Shown: one piece after another, positions 44,436-52,766 of the stretch | How positions within the stretch are numbered: the first letter of the stretch is position 1 | How the letters are laid out: the number at the start of each line of letters is the position of its first letter | Program-made: the position numbers and the translations under genes | Notes under the pieces: generated by a model | Database searches by the model: none | Seen by the model: only the letters and a program-made list of their open reading frames with translations | Told to the model about the DNA's origin: nothing | Origin: an uncultured Clostridia bacterium | GTDB taxonomy: Bacteria; Bacillota; Clostridia; Christensenellales; UBA1242 | Assembly (NCBI GenBank): GCA_944349895.1 | Contig: CALVNQ010000004.1 | Location: 1-59,473, forward strand | Direction of reading: 5' to 3' | Length of the DNA stretch: 59,473 nt

Positions 44436-45497
44436 GTGAAAATTAATGAACTCATACTTAAAAATTTTAGAAACTATAAAGATTTAAAAATTTCTTTTTC
44501 AGAAGATTGTAATTGTTTAGTGGGGAAAAATGCTCAAGGTAAAACCAATCTAATTGAAGCAATTTTTTTTGCATGTCTGGGTAAAAGTTTTAGATGTAAT
44601 AAGGAAAAAGAATTAATAAATTGGAATGAAGAAAAATCTAAAATAATATTAAAGGCAAGTAATGATTTTCGAGAAAAAAAGATTGAAATAGTTTTGCAAA
44701 ATAGACAAAAAAAGAGTGTTAAAATGGACGGAATACCTATAAAAAGAATAGGTGAAGTCTTAGGAGAAATTCCAATTGTATTTTTTTCGCCGGATGAGTT
44801 AAAGTTAGTTAAAGACAGTCCTGAAGAAAGAAGAAGATTTATGAATATTGATCTGTCTCAAACAAACAAAAAATATTTTTATCTTTTGTCGCGTTATGAA
44901 AAAATTTTAGATAATAGAAACAAATTGTTAAAATCAACGAATAACAAAGATGTTATTTTAGATACAATAGATATTTGGAATAAAGCTTTATCAAACATAG
45001 GGTTGAAAATTTTTAAAGAAAGAGAAAATTTTATAAAAAAGATTTCGCCATATGTTGAAAAAGCAAACGAGTTTATTTCTTGTGGTGAAAAACTTACAGT
45101 TGAATATAAAGGAATAGATGTTAATAATGAAGAAGAATACATTAAAAGATTGGAAAAAAATTTTGAGAAAGATTTTAAATTAGGTTATACAACATTTGGT
45201 CCTCACAGAGACGATATTAATATTTATTTAAATGGGGTGGAAGTCAAATCTTTTGGATCCCAAGGTCAACAAAGAACAGCAGCACTTTCATTAAAACTTG
45301 CAGAATTAGAAATAATTAAAGAAAGGGTGGGTGAGTATCCGATATTAATTTTAGATGATGTTTTTTCAGAATTGGATGAGATCAGAAGAGAAAGACTTTT
45401 AAAATTTACAAAAAGATGTCAAACATTTATATCTACAACCGATGAAAAATTTTGTTGTGGAAAAATAATAAGAATAGATAATGGCAAAGTTGTTTAA
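44436..45497 (+). CDS. recF: DNA replication and repair protein RecF
   Basis: ATPase that helps load RecA at gapped DNA. 353 residues with NFRNYKDLKI near the start, Walker A GKNAQGKTNL (about 30-39), the signature FGSQGQQRTAALSLKLAEL (about 271-289) and Walker B ILILDDVFSELD (about 304-315). The start is GTG 44436; there is no SD and a perfect TATAAT ends 6 nt upstream, so the mRNA is predicted to be leaderless. recF is divergent from dnaA-dnaN, in contrast to the common dnaA-dnaN-recF operon, and gyrB does not follow. Confidence 0.94.
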   Translation: MKINELILKNFRNYKDLKISFSEDCNCLVGKNAQGKTNLIEAIFFACLGKSFRCNKEKELINWNEEKSKIILKASNDFREKKIEIVLQNRQKKSVKMDGIPIKRIGEVLGEIPIVFFSPDELKLVKDSPEERRRFMNIDLSQTNKKYFYLLSRYEKILDNRNKLLKSTNNKDVILDTIDIWNKALSNIGLKIFKERENFIKKISPYVEKANEFISCGEKLTVEYKGIDVNNEEEYIKRLEKNFEKDFKLGYTTFGPHRDDINIYLNGVEVKSFGSQGQQRTAALSLKLAELEIIKERVGEYPILILDDVFSELDEIRRERLLKFTKRCQTFISTTDEKFCCGKIIRIDNGKVV

Positions 45498-45501
45498 CTG
45501 C

Positions 45502-45530
45502 TTGACAAATGAAAAACAGACTTATATAAT
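45502..45530 (+). promoter_or_regulatory. Sigma-A promoter of the aspS T-box transcript
   Basis: TTGACA at 45502-45507, a 17-nt spacer and TATAAT at 45525-45530: a full consensus promoter. Confidence 0.9.
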
Positions 45531-45535
45531 TTGTG

Positions 45536-45766
45536 TGTTAAACGCTATAAGGAAAAAAGAGTATGTTTTTTAAGCGGCTTAAAGTGAGACGGGACAGTGA
45601 AAACCGTTAGTGACTAGCAAAAAACAGAAGACAGTTTTCCAAGTTTAATCGGGATAGCCCGTTAAAGCATAACAACTAAGTGGCTCTTTTTTTTGAGCAA
45701 GTTAGGTGGCACCGCGGAGAATTTTCGTCCTAACGCTTTATTTTTCAGAGCGTTAGTTTTTTTTAT
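45536..45766 (+). promoter_or_regulatory. T-box leader upstream of aspS-asnS
   Basis: A leader of about 230 nt with the canonical T-box core AGGTGGCACCGCGG (45704-45717), followed by its partner TTCGTCCT and a strong terminator: CTAACGCT (45730-45737) pairs with AGCGTTAG (45749-45756) and is followed by a run of eight T. Stem I is upstream (about 45541-45640), with GAC triplets near 45588 and 45593 as candidate aspartate specifiers. Uncharged tRNA (Asp most likely, given aspS is first) should switch to antitermination and raise aspS and asnS expression together. Confidence 0.92.
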
Positions 45767-45777
45767 AAGGAGAAAAG

Positions 45778-47526
45778 ATGAAAGAAAACATATATAGAAC
45801 TAATAATTGTGGAGAGTTAAGAATAGAAGACGTTGGAAAAAAAGTTAGACTTTCGGGTTGGGTTAACTCTATTAGAAACCTCGGAGGAATAAATTTTTTG
45901 ACATTAAGAGATAATTTTGGAATAACACAACTTTTAATAAGGCAAGACTCTTTATTAAAAGAAGTAACTAAAGAAACAGTAATAAGGATTGAAGGTAAAG
46001 TTGTTGAAAGAGAAAGTAAAAATCCAAGAATGGCGACTGGAGATATTGAAGTCGAAGTTGAAATATTAGATATTTTGGGAAGATGTAAAAATATTTTACC
46101 ATTTGAAATATCAGATGCACCTTCTACTAAAGAAGAATTAAGATTAAAATATAGATTCTTAGATTTGAGAAATCCGGAATTACATGAAAGAATTTTAAAA
46201 AGAGCTAAAATTTTAAAATTTGTTAGAGATAAATTAACTGAATTAGGTTTTACAGAATTTCAAACCCCTATTTTAGCAAACACTTCCCCTGAAGGAGCTA
46301 GAGATTTTATAGTGCCAACGATTTTAGCTCCGGGCGAGTTTTATGCGTTGCCACAATCACCACAACAATTTAAACAACTTTTAATGGTAAGTGGTTTTGA
46401 CAAATATTTTCAAATAGCTCCATGCTTCAGAAATGAAGCAGCACGTGCTGATAGAACTCCGGGGGAATTTTATCAAATAGACATGGAGATGGCTTTTGCA
46501 ACCCAAGAAGATGTTTTTGAAGTTTGTGAAATTTTGGCAACGGAAATATTTAAAAACTTTACAAAATTAGATGTTTGCGAAAAACCATTTAAAAGAATTA
46601 AATGGCGAGAGGCCATTGACCTTTATTGTTCTGATAAGCCAGATTTAAGAAATCCATTAATAGTAAAAGATGTTACAGAAATATTTAAAAACAGTGAGAT
46701 TTCCTTTTTGAAAGAAAAGACGGTAAAAGCTATAAAAATTGATGCTTCACAAAAGTCTAGAAAGTTTTTTGATGAGTTAAGTCAATTTATAGTTTCTATA
46801 GAAGGAAAAGGTGTTGCATGGATAAAAATAAATGAAGGTCAATTAACAGGTTCTATATCAAAAATTTTATCAGAAAGAGAAAAAGATTATTTGATGAATT
46901 CATTTAACTTAAAAGAAGGAGAAGCTGTAGTATTCATTGGAGATGAAGAAGAAAAGGCAATTTATTTGGCAGGAGCTTTAAGAAATGAGTTAGGACAAAA
47001 ATTAGAAATTATTGATAAAAATAAAGTAGAGTTCTGTTGGATAGTTGATTTTCCTTTCTACGAAAAAAACGAAGAGACAGGGAAACCTGATTTTGCACAT
47101 AATCCATTTTCAATGCCTCAGGGAGAAATGAAAGCTCTTAAAGAACAAAACCCTTATGAAATAGTGGCTTATCAATATGATTTAGTTTGCAATGGATACG
47201 AAATGCTTTCGGGTGCAATAAGAAATCATGATCCAGAAATAATGATCAAAGCATTTGAGATAGCTGGATATGATAAAGAAGTTGTAGAGAATAAATTTCC
47301 CGCTTTATATAATGCATTCCAATATGGAGCGCCTCCTCATGCCGGATGTGCGTTTGGGTTTGACAGAATGCTCATGCCGATAATGAACCAGGAGAGCATG
47401 CGAGAGGTAATTGCGTTCCCTTTAAATAAAAACGGAAGAGATTTGTTGATGGGTTCTCCTTCACGACCTTTTGATCAACAACTTAAAGATGTTCATATAA
47501 AATTAGATTTAGAGGAAAGAAAATGA
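45778..47526 (+). CDS. aspS: Aspartyl-tRNA synthetase
   Basis: Charges tRNA-Asp (class II). 582 residues, the long bacterial type. Anticodon-binding OB domain at 1 to about 105 ([23 protein letters not shown]), catalytic motifs with [20 protein letters not shown] (about 158-177), [12 protein letters not shown] (about 193-204), [11 protein letters not shown] (about 217-227) and the C-terminal FGFDRMLM (about 522-529), and the bacterial GAD insertion domain in the middle (about 280-410). ATG 45778 follows AAGGAG. asnS overlaps its stop by 4 nt. Confidence 0.96.
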   Translation: MKENIYRTNNCGELRIEDVGKKVRLSGWVNSIRNLGGINFLTLRDNFGITQLLIRQDSLLKEVTKETVIRIEGKVVERESKNPRMATGDIEVEVEILDILGRCKNILPFEISDAPSTKEELRLKYRFLDLRNPELHERILKRAKILKFVRDKLTELGFTEFQTPILANTSPEGARDFIVPTILAPGEFYALPQSPQQFKQLLMVSGFDKYFQIAPCFRNEAARADRTPGEFYQIDMEMAFATQEDVFEVCEILATEIFKNFTKLDVCEKPFKRIKWREAIDLYCSDKPDLRNPLIVKDVTEIFKNSEISFLKEKTVKAIKIDASQKSRKFFDELSQFIVSIEGKGVAWIKINEGQLTGSISKILSEREKDYLMNSFNLKEGEAVVFIGDEEEKAIYLAGALRNELGQKLEIIDKNKVEFCWIVDFPFYEKNEETGKPDFAHNPFSMPQGEMKALKEQNPYEIVAYQYDLVCNGYEMLSGAIRNHDPEIMIKAFEIAGYDKEVVENKFPALYNAFQYGAPPHAGCAFGFDRMLMPIMNQESMREVIAFPLNKNGRDLLMGSPSRPFDQQLKDVHIKLDLEERK

Positions 47527-48911
47527 AAAGAGTAGAATTAAAAGATTTACAAAAAGATTTTATTAAATATGATGGTAAAATAATTAAAGTATGTGGTTGG
47601 ACAAGAACAATTAGAGACTCAAAAAACATAGGCTTTATAGAGCTTAATGATGGAGCGTTTAAAAGTGTTCAAGTGGTTGTAGAAAGAGCAAAACTTGAAA
47701 ATTACGACTATATTGTAAAACAAAATGTGGGAGCTGCTTTTGAAATTTTGGGCAAAGTAATTATAACACCACAATCAAAACAACCTTTTGAAATAAATGC
47801 CGAAAAGGTTGATGTTCTAGGAGAAAGCGCGACAGACTATCCTCTACAGAAAAAAGGACATACTATTGAGTTTTTGAGATCAATCCCTTTTATAAGACCA
47901 AGGGGAAATTTATTTAACGCTGTTTTTAGAATACGTTCAGTTGCTGCTTTCGCGATTCATAAATATTTTAATGAAAGGAATTTTGTATATGTTCACACTC
48001 CAATAATCACAGGCAATGATTGTGAAGGAGCCGGAGAAATGTTCCAAGTTACAACACTTGATTTAGAAAATTTGCCAAAAAAGAATGGAGAGATAGACTA
48101 TAAAAAGGATTTTTTTGGTAAAAAGGTTTCATTAACTGTTTCTGGACAACTGCATGAGGAATGTTTAACTCATGCTTTTGGTAAAACATACACATTTGGG
48201 CCAACTTTTAGGGCGGAAAATTCTAACACGACAAGACATGCAGCTGAATTTTGGATGATGGAACCTGAAATGTGTTTTTGTGATCTTAATGAATTGATGG
48301 ATGTTGAAGAAGAAATGGTAAAATATATTATTTCTTATGTTTTAGAAAATTGTAAAGATGAAATAGAATTTTTGAATAAATTTGTTGATACAGGACTAAT
48401 TGATAGATTAAATAATATAGTTGAAAACAATTTTGAGCGATTGGATTACAGTAAAGCTATCGAAATATTGTTGAATTCAAACAAGAAATTTGTATTTCCA
48501 GTTAAATGGGGGCTTGATTTACAGTCTGAGCATGAAAGATATTTAACCGAGGAAGTGTATAAAAAGCCGGTGTTTTTAATAAATTATCCTAAAGAAATCA
48601 AAGCGTTCTACATGAGGTTAAACGATGATAATAAAACCGTTGCAGCTGTTGATCTTTTGGTGCCTGGAATAGGAGAATTAATTGGTGGAAGTCAAAGAGA
48701 AGAAAGACTTGATGTTTTAAAACAAAGAATGAAAGAAAAAAATCTGAAAGAAGAAGATTATCAATGGTATATCGATACAAGAAGATATGGTACTAACAAA
48801 CATTCTGGTTTTGGTTTGGGTTTTGAAAGAATGGTTATGTATCTAACCGGGATATCTAACATACGCGATGTTGAGATTATGCCTAGAACGGTTGGTTCTT
48901 TAGAAGGATAA
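47523..48911 (+). CDS. asnS: Asparaginyl-tRNA synthetase
   Basis: Charges tRNA-Asn directly (class II). 462 residues: OB domain (about 15-115, [23 protein letters not shown]), then catalytic core with [21 protein letters not shown] (about 152-172), SGQLHEEC (about 207-214), [21 protein letters not shown] (about 229-249, AsnRS type with THRH-like RHAAEFWM) and the end [21 protein letters not shown]. The ATG overlaps the aspS stop, so it shares the T-box transcript. The presence of AsnRS suggests that a GatCAB-based route is not the only source of Asn-tRNA. Confidence 0.95.
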   Translation: MKRVELKDLQKDFIKYDGKIIKVCGWTRTIRDSKNIGFIELNDGAFKSVQVVVERAKLENYDYIVKQNVGAAFEILGKVIITPQSKQPFEINAEKVDVLGESATDYPLQKKGHTIEFLRSIPFIRPRGNLFNAVFRIRSVAAFAIHKYFNERNFVYVHTPIITGNDCEGAGEMFQVTTLDLENLPKKNGEIDYKKDFFGKKVSLTVSGQLHEECLTHAFGKTYTFGPTFRAENSNTTRHAAEFWMMEPEMCFCDLNELMDVEEEMVKYIISYVLENCKDEIEFLNKFVDTGLIDRLNNIVENNFERLDYSKAIEILLNSNKKFVFPVKWGLDLQSEHERYLTEEVYKKPVFLINYPKEIKAFYMRLNDDNKTVAAVDLLVPGIGELIGGSQREERLDVLKQRMKEKNLKEEDYQWYIDTRRYGTNKHSGFGLGFERMVMYLTGISNIRDVEIMPRTVGSLEG

Positions 48912-48914
48912 ATT

Positions 48915-48989
48915 TTGGAAGAAAGATATATAGAAAACACAAAAGGATTTTGGTTTTTCTTTAAAAAAGTAATAAAAGATCAGGCATAA
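48915..48989 (+). CDS. Possible 24-residue leader-like peptide after asnS
   Basis: TTG 48915 opens a 24-codon frame (starting LEERYIENTKGF, ending VIKDQA) that has AGAAGGA 5 nt upstream, in the asnS stop region. It ends with TAA inside the loop of the operon terminator. It is charged and aromatic (WFFFKK). It may be chance, since AT-rich DNA with an SD-like asnS end can produce this. Confidence 0.25.
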   Translation: MEERYIENTKGFWFFFKKVIKDQA

Positions 48990-49004
48990 GCCTGATTTTT
49001 ATTG
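48977..49004 (+). terminator. Terminator of the aspS-asnS operon
   Basis: Stem ATCAGGC/GCCTGAT (48979-48985 with 48990-48996) with a 4-nt loop and a T-run. Confidence 0.85.
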
Positions 49005-49010
49005 TTGTTA

Positions 49011-49802
49011 TTATCTTGTCAGGGTAGGTTTTTTCTTGTTTTTAGGTGTCTTTTCTGTTTTTCCAGATGTATCACCTGCAGTATTGGTTGATGAAGTTGC
49101 GTCTTTTGGAACAGGCGTTTCTGTAATGTCAGTAGTTAAGTTTGTTTCATCGGTTGTAACTTCAGGATTTACGGTTGGTTCGTATGCATCTGTGACTAAA
49201 GCTGTTGAATTTGTAGGCGATGGGACAAATTTGTTAATTTCTTGCTGATATTCGTATTTCGGATGCGTTTTATCATAAACATCACTTATATTTTTGTTAA
49301 AGTTATCCACCATTTCCTGTTTTTTGTTCGTATATTTTGAGTTCAGTTTTTCCTTATATCGTTTTATTTTTGCCTTTATTTCATCACTATTATATTTATT
49401 TTTTTCCAGTAATTTCATATTTTTTTTATCTACTAAAATATTAATTAAATTTTGTTGCTTTTCTTTTATTTGTTTAACTCGAAAAAATCCGGCAGGTAGT
49501 TTTCTTAAAAAAGTTTTAATTTTTATTGTACTATCTTTATAGTTTTTTTCAATTTCTTCCATAATATTGTATACAGTAACTGCAAGTTTTTTAAATTCTT
49601 CTTCGTATAACTTACTAAAAGAGACATCACGTCGCTCATTGTTAAAAATATATTTTGCTCGTGGTCTATGTGTAATTATTTTAAAATAGCCAAAAGGACG
49701 CACATAAACATCGGCGCTCCAAGTTTTTTTCTTGTTTTTCCCTTGTTCGTCGCTCCTGTTTTCTGTTTGATCGTCAATTCCGGATTTATATTTATATTTC
49801 AT
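49011..49802 (-). CDS. Hypothetical protein (263 aa), basic with Thr-rich tail
   Basis: A 263-residue soluble protein. Residues 1-60 are basic and aromatic (VRPFGYFKIITHRPRAKYIF), 60-185 are lysine-rich and helical/coiled-coil-like (EKNYKDSTIKIKTF, KEKQQNLINI, EKLNSKYTNKKQEM), and 195-263 are low-complexity, rich in Thr, Pro and Lys, ending KTPKNKKKPTLTR. No signal or membrane segment is seen. AGAGAGG precedes ATG 49802 by 6 nt. It lies directly beside the broken tRNA-Asn copy, so it could be cargo of an element that used this tRNA; not proven. Family not recognised. Confidence 0.55.
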   Translation of the reverse strand: MKYKYKSGIDDQTENRSDEQGKNKKKTWSADVYVRPFGYFKIITHRPRAKYIFNNERRDVSFSKLYEEEFKKLAVTVYNIMEEIEKNYKDSTIKIKTFLRKLPAGFFRVKQIKEKQQNLINILVDKKNMKLLEKNKYNSDEIKAKIKRYKEKLNSKYTNKKQEMVDNFNKNISDVYDKTHPKYEYQQEINKFVPSPTNSTALVTDAYEPTVNPEVTTDETNLTTDITETPVPKDATSSTNTAGDTSGKTEKTPKNKKKPTLTR

Positions 49803-49869
49803 ATCAGTCCTCTCTTAGAGAGGAGTTTAACATACTTTTATAAATCTGTCAATATTGAAAATTAAAGAC

Positions 49870-49906
49870 AAACAAAAAAAACGTGCCAAATTAAACACGT
49901 TTTTTT
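49870..49906 (-). terminator. Hairpin after the broken tRNA-Asn 3' end
   Basis: Stem AAAACGTG/CACGTTTT (about 49878-49885 with 49896-49903) with a T-run on the minus strand. It lies in the same place relative to the tRNA fragment as the terminator of the intact tRNA-Asn. Confidence 0.6.
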
Positions 49907-49930
49907 GGCGCCCCCTGTAGGATTCGAACC
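49901..49930 (-). pseudogene. Broken 3' end of tRNA-Asn (30-bp direct repeat)
   Basis: 30 bp identical to 50029-50058, the CCA end, acceptor 3' strand and T loop of the intact tRNA-Asn, including the T-run after it. The 5' part is missing: upstream sequence on the minus strand cannot form the T stem or any acceptor partner. It is a tRNA remnant or an attachment-site-like duplication. Confidence 0.75.
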
Positions 49931-49931
49931 A

Positions 49932-49990
49932 AGTGCGAACCTATAAAAAGCCAACTTGGAAGAAAGCGTGCTTTTTAGAAGGTCGCACGT
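49932..49990. repeat. Palindrome between the two tRNA-Asn 3' ends
   Basis: GTGCGA, CCT and AAAAAGC (about 49933-49951) pair with GCTTTTT, AGG and TCGCAC (about 49970-49988), giving a hairpin of about 57 nt with few mismatches. Sits immediately next to the tRNA fragment. Confidence 0.5.
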
Positions 49991-50002
49991 TCTCATAAAA
50001 AC

Positions 50003-50033
50003 AAAAAAAGTGTATTAAAGGAATACACTTTTT
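50003..50033 (-). terminator. Terminator of tRNA-Asn
   Basis: Stem AAGTGTATT/AATACACTT (50008-50016 with 50022-50030) with a T-run on the minus strand just after the CCA end. Confidence 0.75.
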
Positions 50034-50108
<75 letters not shown>

Positions 50109-50240
50109 ATGAAAGCTTTCAAGTTTGCGAAAAGCCATCAGGCTAATCGCAATTTATGCTTTGCAACACAGTTAGGGAGGGAGAAAAACTGTTTTGCGTA
50201 AGTAATAATATCACTCCTAAAAATAAAAGTCAATTATTTT

Positions 50241-50972
50241 ATGAAAAAAAATAATAATAAAGGCAAAAAAAGTTATATGAATGCTTTATTAATAAGTTTG
50301 CTTGGCATATTTTCTGTGAGAGGGTTATTTAAGGGTTTTGTAAAAAGTTTTTTTTCTCTGTTTGCTTTTTTGTTAGCCCTTGTTCTTTCTTTTTTTGTGG
50401 CTAATTATATAAAGAACGTTCTTGTGGAAAATCAAGTCTTTTATGGAGAGATTTATAATTTTATATGTGACAAAATTATAAACATAGATGAAGAGTTGTC
50501 GGCAAATCAGTTTGATTCAAAAGAAGAAATGATAAAAGAAATTGAAGATTGTAATATTTCGGAATACAAAAAGTTTTTATTAAGAGCTATTCTTGAAAAA
50601 GTTAATTTTAATAAATCCATGACAATGTCTCAAGCATTGATATTTCCCGTTTACAGTTTGATAATCACTCTCTTATGTTGGTTGGTTTTATTCGTAGTTT
50701 TATATGTTTTAATAAAAATTATCGAATATTATTTTCTGAGATTAGTTAGTCTAAAATATTTTAAAATGACAGATAGAACTTTGGGCTTTTTGTTTGGTAT
50801 AATTTTTGCCATGATAATTTATGTTGTTATTATCATTTTGCTAATTTTATTAAGTCATTTAATGTTTTCAGACTATATTTTAACAAAGATAAACGAAGGA
50901 TATCTATCTTCGATTATATACAATAAATACCAACAAAGAATTTTAGATTTATTTTATTCATTGATTTCTTAA
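50241..50972 (+). CDS. CvpA-family membrane protein
   Basis: A 243-residue membrane protein resembling the CvpA family (PF02674): a hydrophobic N-terminal pair with the typical RGLFKGFVKSFFSLFAFLLALVLSFFVANY (about 28-57, shown in pieces: RGLFKGFV, then LALVLSFFVANY), an external loop (about 60-125) with many Glu and Asn, and two or three C-terminal segments (about 130-155 and 180-210). The start is uncertain: ATG 50241 has no clear SD or near promoter, and ATG 50277 is an alternative. The stop overlaps the convergent divIC-like gene by 4 nt. It is a second, normal-length relative of the giant protein at 17712-20513. Confidence 0.7.
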   Translation: MKKNNNKGKKSYMNALLISLLGIFSVRGLFKGFVKSFFSLFAFLLALVLSFFVANYIKNVLVENQVFYGEIYNFICDKIINIDEELSANQFDSKEEMIKEIEDCNISEYKKFLLRAILEKVNFNKSMTMSQALIFPVYSLIITLLCWLVLFVVLYVLIKIIEYYFLRLVSLKYFKMTDRTLGFLFGIIFAMIIYVVIIILLILLSHLMFSDYILTKINEGYLSSIIYNKYQQRILDLFYSLIS

Positions 50973-51136
50973 GCATTTATAATTTCTTCTATTTCTTGAT
51001 TATCATTTTGAAGCTCTTCGGTTTTATCACGATAAGTTGAAGCCAATATACTCATAGCTATGATACCGATAAAAACCAATGCAATAAAACAATATAATAA
51101 TATTTTTAAAAGTTTATTTCTTTTTCCTTTTTCCAT
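50969..51136 (-). CDS. Minimal DivIC-like septum-formation protein (55 aa)
   Basis: A 55-residue protein with a basic N-terminus (MEKGKRNKLLK), one membrane segment (about 10-31) and a short acidic helix (TEELQNDNQEIEEI) that could begin a coiled coil. Directly after yabQ in the same direction, the place DivIC has in yabP-yabQ-divIC clusters. DivIC proteins normally have 80-125 residues with a longer coiled coil and a C-terminal tail, so this is either minimal or truncated. No SD; TATAAT ends 7 nt before ATG 51136 with TTGATT at 17 nt spacing, inside yabQ, so the mRNA is likely leaderless. Assignment rests mostly on position. Confidence 0.5.
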   Translation of the reverse strand: MEKGKRNKLLKILLYCFIALVFIGIIAMSILASTYRDKTEELQNDNQEIEEIINA

Positions 51137-51449
51137 ATTTGACATTATAGCATTTTTTTAAAATAAAATCAAAAAATTTAGTTAATGAAAGTTGTTCCAA
51201 AATCAAAGCTATAAGAAAAGTTAAAATTGTGAAAAATCTGAAAGAACCGTAATTTAAAATAAGATTTAAGATATAAAAAATTAAAAAACACATAACTGTT
51301 GAGAAAAAGTAAAGGAATTGCTTAAGAACCTTATTTTTTTTAAAGTAACTTGCAACATATCTTGAGAAATCAAAAAACAGACCGCTCAAAAAACCTGATA
51401 TGAACAGTATAATAAAAATTAAAGGTTGTGAAAAAGTGCTGTATAGCAC
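51114..51449 (-). CDS. yabQ: Spore cortex protein YabQ
   Basis: A 111-residue membrane protein of the YabQ family (PF09578), required for spore cortex formation in B. subtilis. The N-terminal segment (QPLIFIILFISGFLSGLFFD) leads into the family-like FDFSRYVASYFKKNKVLKQ, followed by two more hydrophobic segments (about 45-65 and 70-90) and a basic end (KYGKRKKK). Starts with GTG 51449, sharing a base with the yabP stop, with AAGGA about 10 nt upstream. Overlaps the divIC-like gene by 23 nt. It implies sporulation capacity or its remnant. Confidence 0.75.
   Translation of the reverse strand: MLYSTFSQPLIFIILFISGFLSGLFFDFSRYVASYFKKNKVLKQFLYFFSTVMCFLIFYILNLILNYGSFRFFTILTFLIALILEQLSLTKFFDFILKKCYNVKYGKRKKK
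51144..51172 (-). promoter_or_regulatory. Extended -10 promoter inside yabQ giving a leaderless divIC-like mRNA
   Basis: On the minus strand TTGATT (51172-51167), a 17-nt spacer ending in TGC, and TATAAT (51149-51144), then 7 nt and ATG at 51136. Confidence 0.65.
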
Positions 51450-51700
51450 TATTTAAAAATCCTTTTTAATAGTGGTAGTTTTTGCGAATTATCACTAAAT
51501 TTTATGTTTGTTATCTTACCAGAAAAAGAAACCTCTTTATTGTCTAAATCTAATTTTTTTACTTCTAAATCAGAGCCAGATATAATTATGGAAGTTTCTT
51601 CACTTTCAACGACAGCTTGGTTTTGTGTTGAGGAAACCACCTTTGTTGCTCCGTTTATATTAATATTGTTTTGATTTTCTATAGATATAAAATTACTCAT
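51449..51700 (-). CDS. yabP: Sporulation protein YabP
   Basis: An 83-residue protein of the YabP family (PF07873). The family pattern is visible: INGATKVVSSTQNQAVVE, then SIIISGSDLEVKKLDLDN and KEVSFSGKITNIKFSD. YabP and YabQ are needed for spore cortex in B. subtilis. Starts at ATG 51700 with GGAGGA just upstream; the longer frame to 51805 overlaps the divergent RluA gene and is not used. A possible sigma-E -35 (GCATATT, 51746-51740 on the minus strand) lies upstream but the -10 is poor. Confidence 0.8.
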   Translation of the reverse strand: MSNFISIENQNNININGATKVVSSTQNQAVVESEETSIIISGSDLEVKKLDLDNKEVSFSGKITNIKFSDNSQKLPLLKRIFK

Positions 51701-51791
51701 TATTCCTCCATAAAAAATATATATTTTATTCTCAGAAATAATATGCAACAAAAATAAAAATATGTTATAATATTTATGGAGAAATAAAAAT

Positions 51792-52619
51792 ATGCAAAAA
51801 TTCATAATAAAAATCGAAAAAAATCAAAAAATTCGTGATTTTTTATTAAATTATGGTTTTTCAAAAAAAGAAACAAATAAAATATTGAAAAATAAAGACG
51901 TAAAAATAAATGATATTAGAATTAATCAAAATGACTATGTTTTTGCTGGACAGGAAATTGTTGTTTACGCAAACGAGGATCCAAAAGAAAAATTTAAAAC
52001 AGTTTATGAAGATGAAAATGTCATAGTCTTAAATAAAAACAGCGGTGTGGAGGTCCAAGGTGAAAACGGATTGGAAGGATTAATTACAAATTCAATAGCT
52101 GTTCACAGATTAGACAGAAATACATGTGGGTTGTTAATAATGGCTAAAAATCAAAGCTCTGAAATAGCTTTAAAAAAAGCTTTTTTAGAAAAAAACATTG
52201 AAAAAAAATATATTTGCGAGGTTTATGGCCAAACAAATTTTAAAGGAGAAGTTTTTAAGGCTTTTTTAGTTAAAGATCAACTAAGAAGCGAAGTTAAAAT
52301 TTATTCAAAATATGTAAAAAATGCAGTAGAAATTCAAACAAAGTTTTTAACTGTCAAAAATAGTTCTGAAACTAGTCTAGTCATAGCAGAACTTTTGACA
52401 GGAAAAACCCATCAAATAAGAGCTCATTTGGCTTTTCTGGGACACCCGATTATAGGAGATGGAAAATATGGGAAAAATTCGATAAATAAAAAATTTAAAG
52501 AAAAATATCAAAAATTATATTGTTTTTCTTTAAAAATTAATAAAATTGATGAAAATTTTAAATATTTATTAAAAAAAGAATTTATTTCAAAGCCAGATTG
52601 GGCGAAAAAATATATTTAA
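51792..52619 (+). CDS. RluA-family pseudouridine synthase
   Basis: A 275-residue rRNA (or tRNA) pseudouridine synthase. The N-terminal S4-like domain (about 1-65, FSKKETNKILKNKDVKIND) precedes the catalytic domain with the RluA motif HRLDRNTCGLLIMAK (about 103-117), where the Asp in RLD is the nucleophile, and GKTHQIRAHLAFLGHPIIGD (about 204-223). Closest to RluD-type enzymes, but the exact uridine cannot be told from sequence. ATG 51792 follows GGAG by 10 nt with a TATAAT promoter box upstream. Divergent from yabP. Confidence 0.9.
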   Translation: MQKFIIKIEKNQKIRDFLLNYGFSKKETNKILKNKDVKINDIRINQNDYVFAGQEIVVYANEDPKEKFKTVYEDENVIVLNKNSGVEVQGENGLEGLITNSIAVHRLDRNTCGLLIMAKNQSSEIALKKAFLEKNIEKKYICEVYGQTNFKGEVFKAFLVKDQLRSEVKIYSKYVKNAVEIQTKFLTVKNSSETSLVIAELLTGKTHQIRAHLAFLGHPIIGDGKYGKNSINKKFKEKYQKLYCFSLKINKIDENFKYLLKKEFISKPDWAKKYI

Positions 52620-52730
52620 ATTTTACTATTTTTGTATATTTTTTAAAAAAACTTAACAAATAATTTAGCAAATAAATATTTTTGTTTTTAAAAAATATTT
52701 TATTATATATTATTTTATTATTTATTTTAT

Positions 52731-52760
52731 TTGATAAATTAATTAAAAAAGTGTTAAAAT
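52731..52760 (+). promoter_or_regulatory. Promoter giving a leaderless mRNA for the giant lipoprotein
   Basis: TTGATA at 52731-52736, an 18-nt spacer and TAAAAT at 52755-52760, then exactly 6 nt and GTG at 52767. Confidence 0.6.
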
Positions 52761-52766
52761 AAACAC

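Noticed and set aside
49901..50000. Second functional tRNA gene
   Set aside because: Only the 3' end matches tRNA-Asn; the sequence upstream cannot form acceptor, D or T stems.
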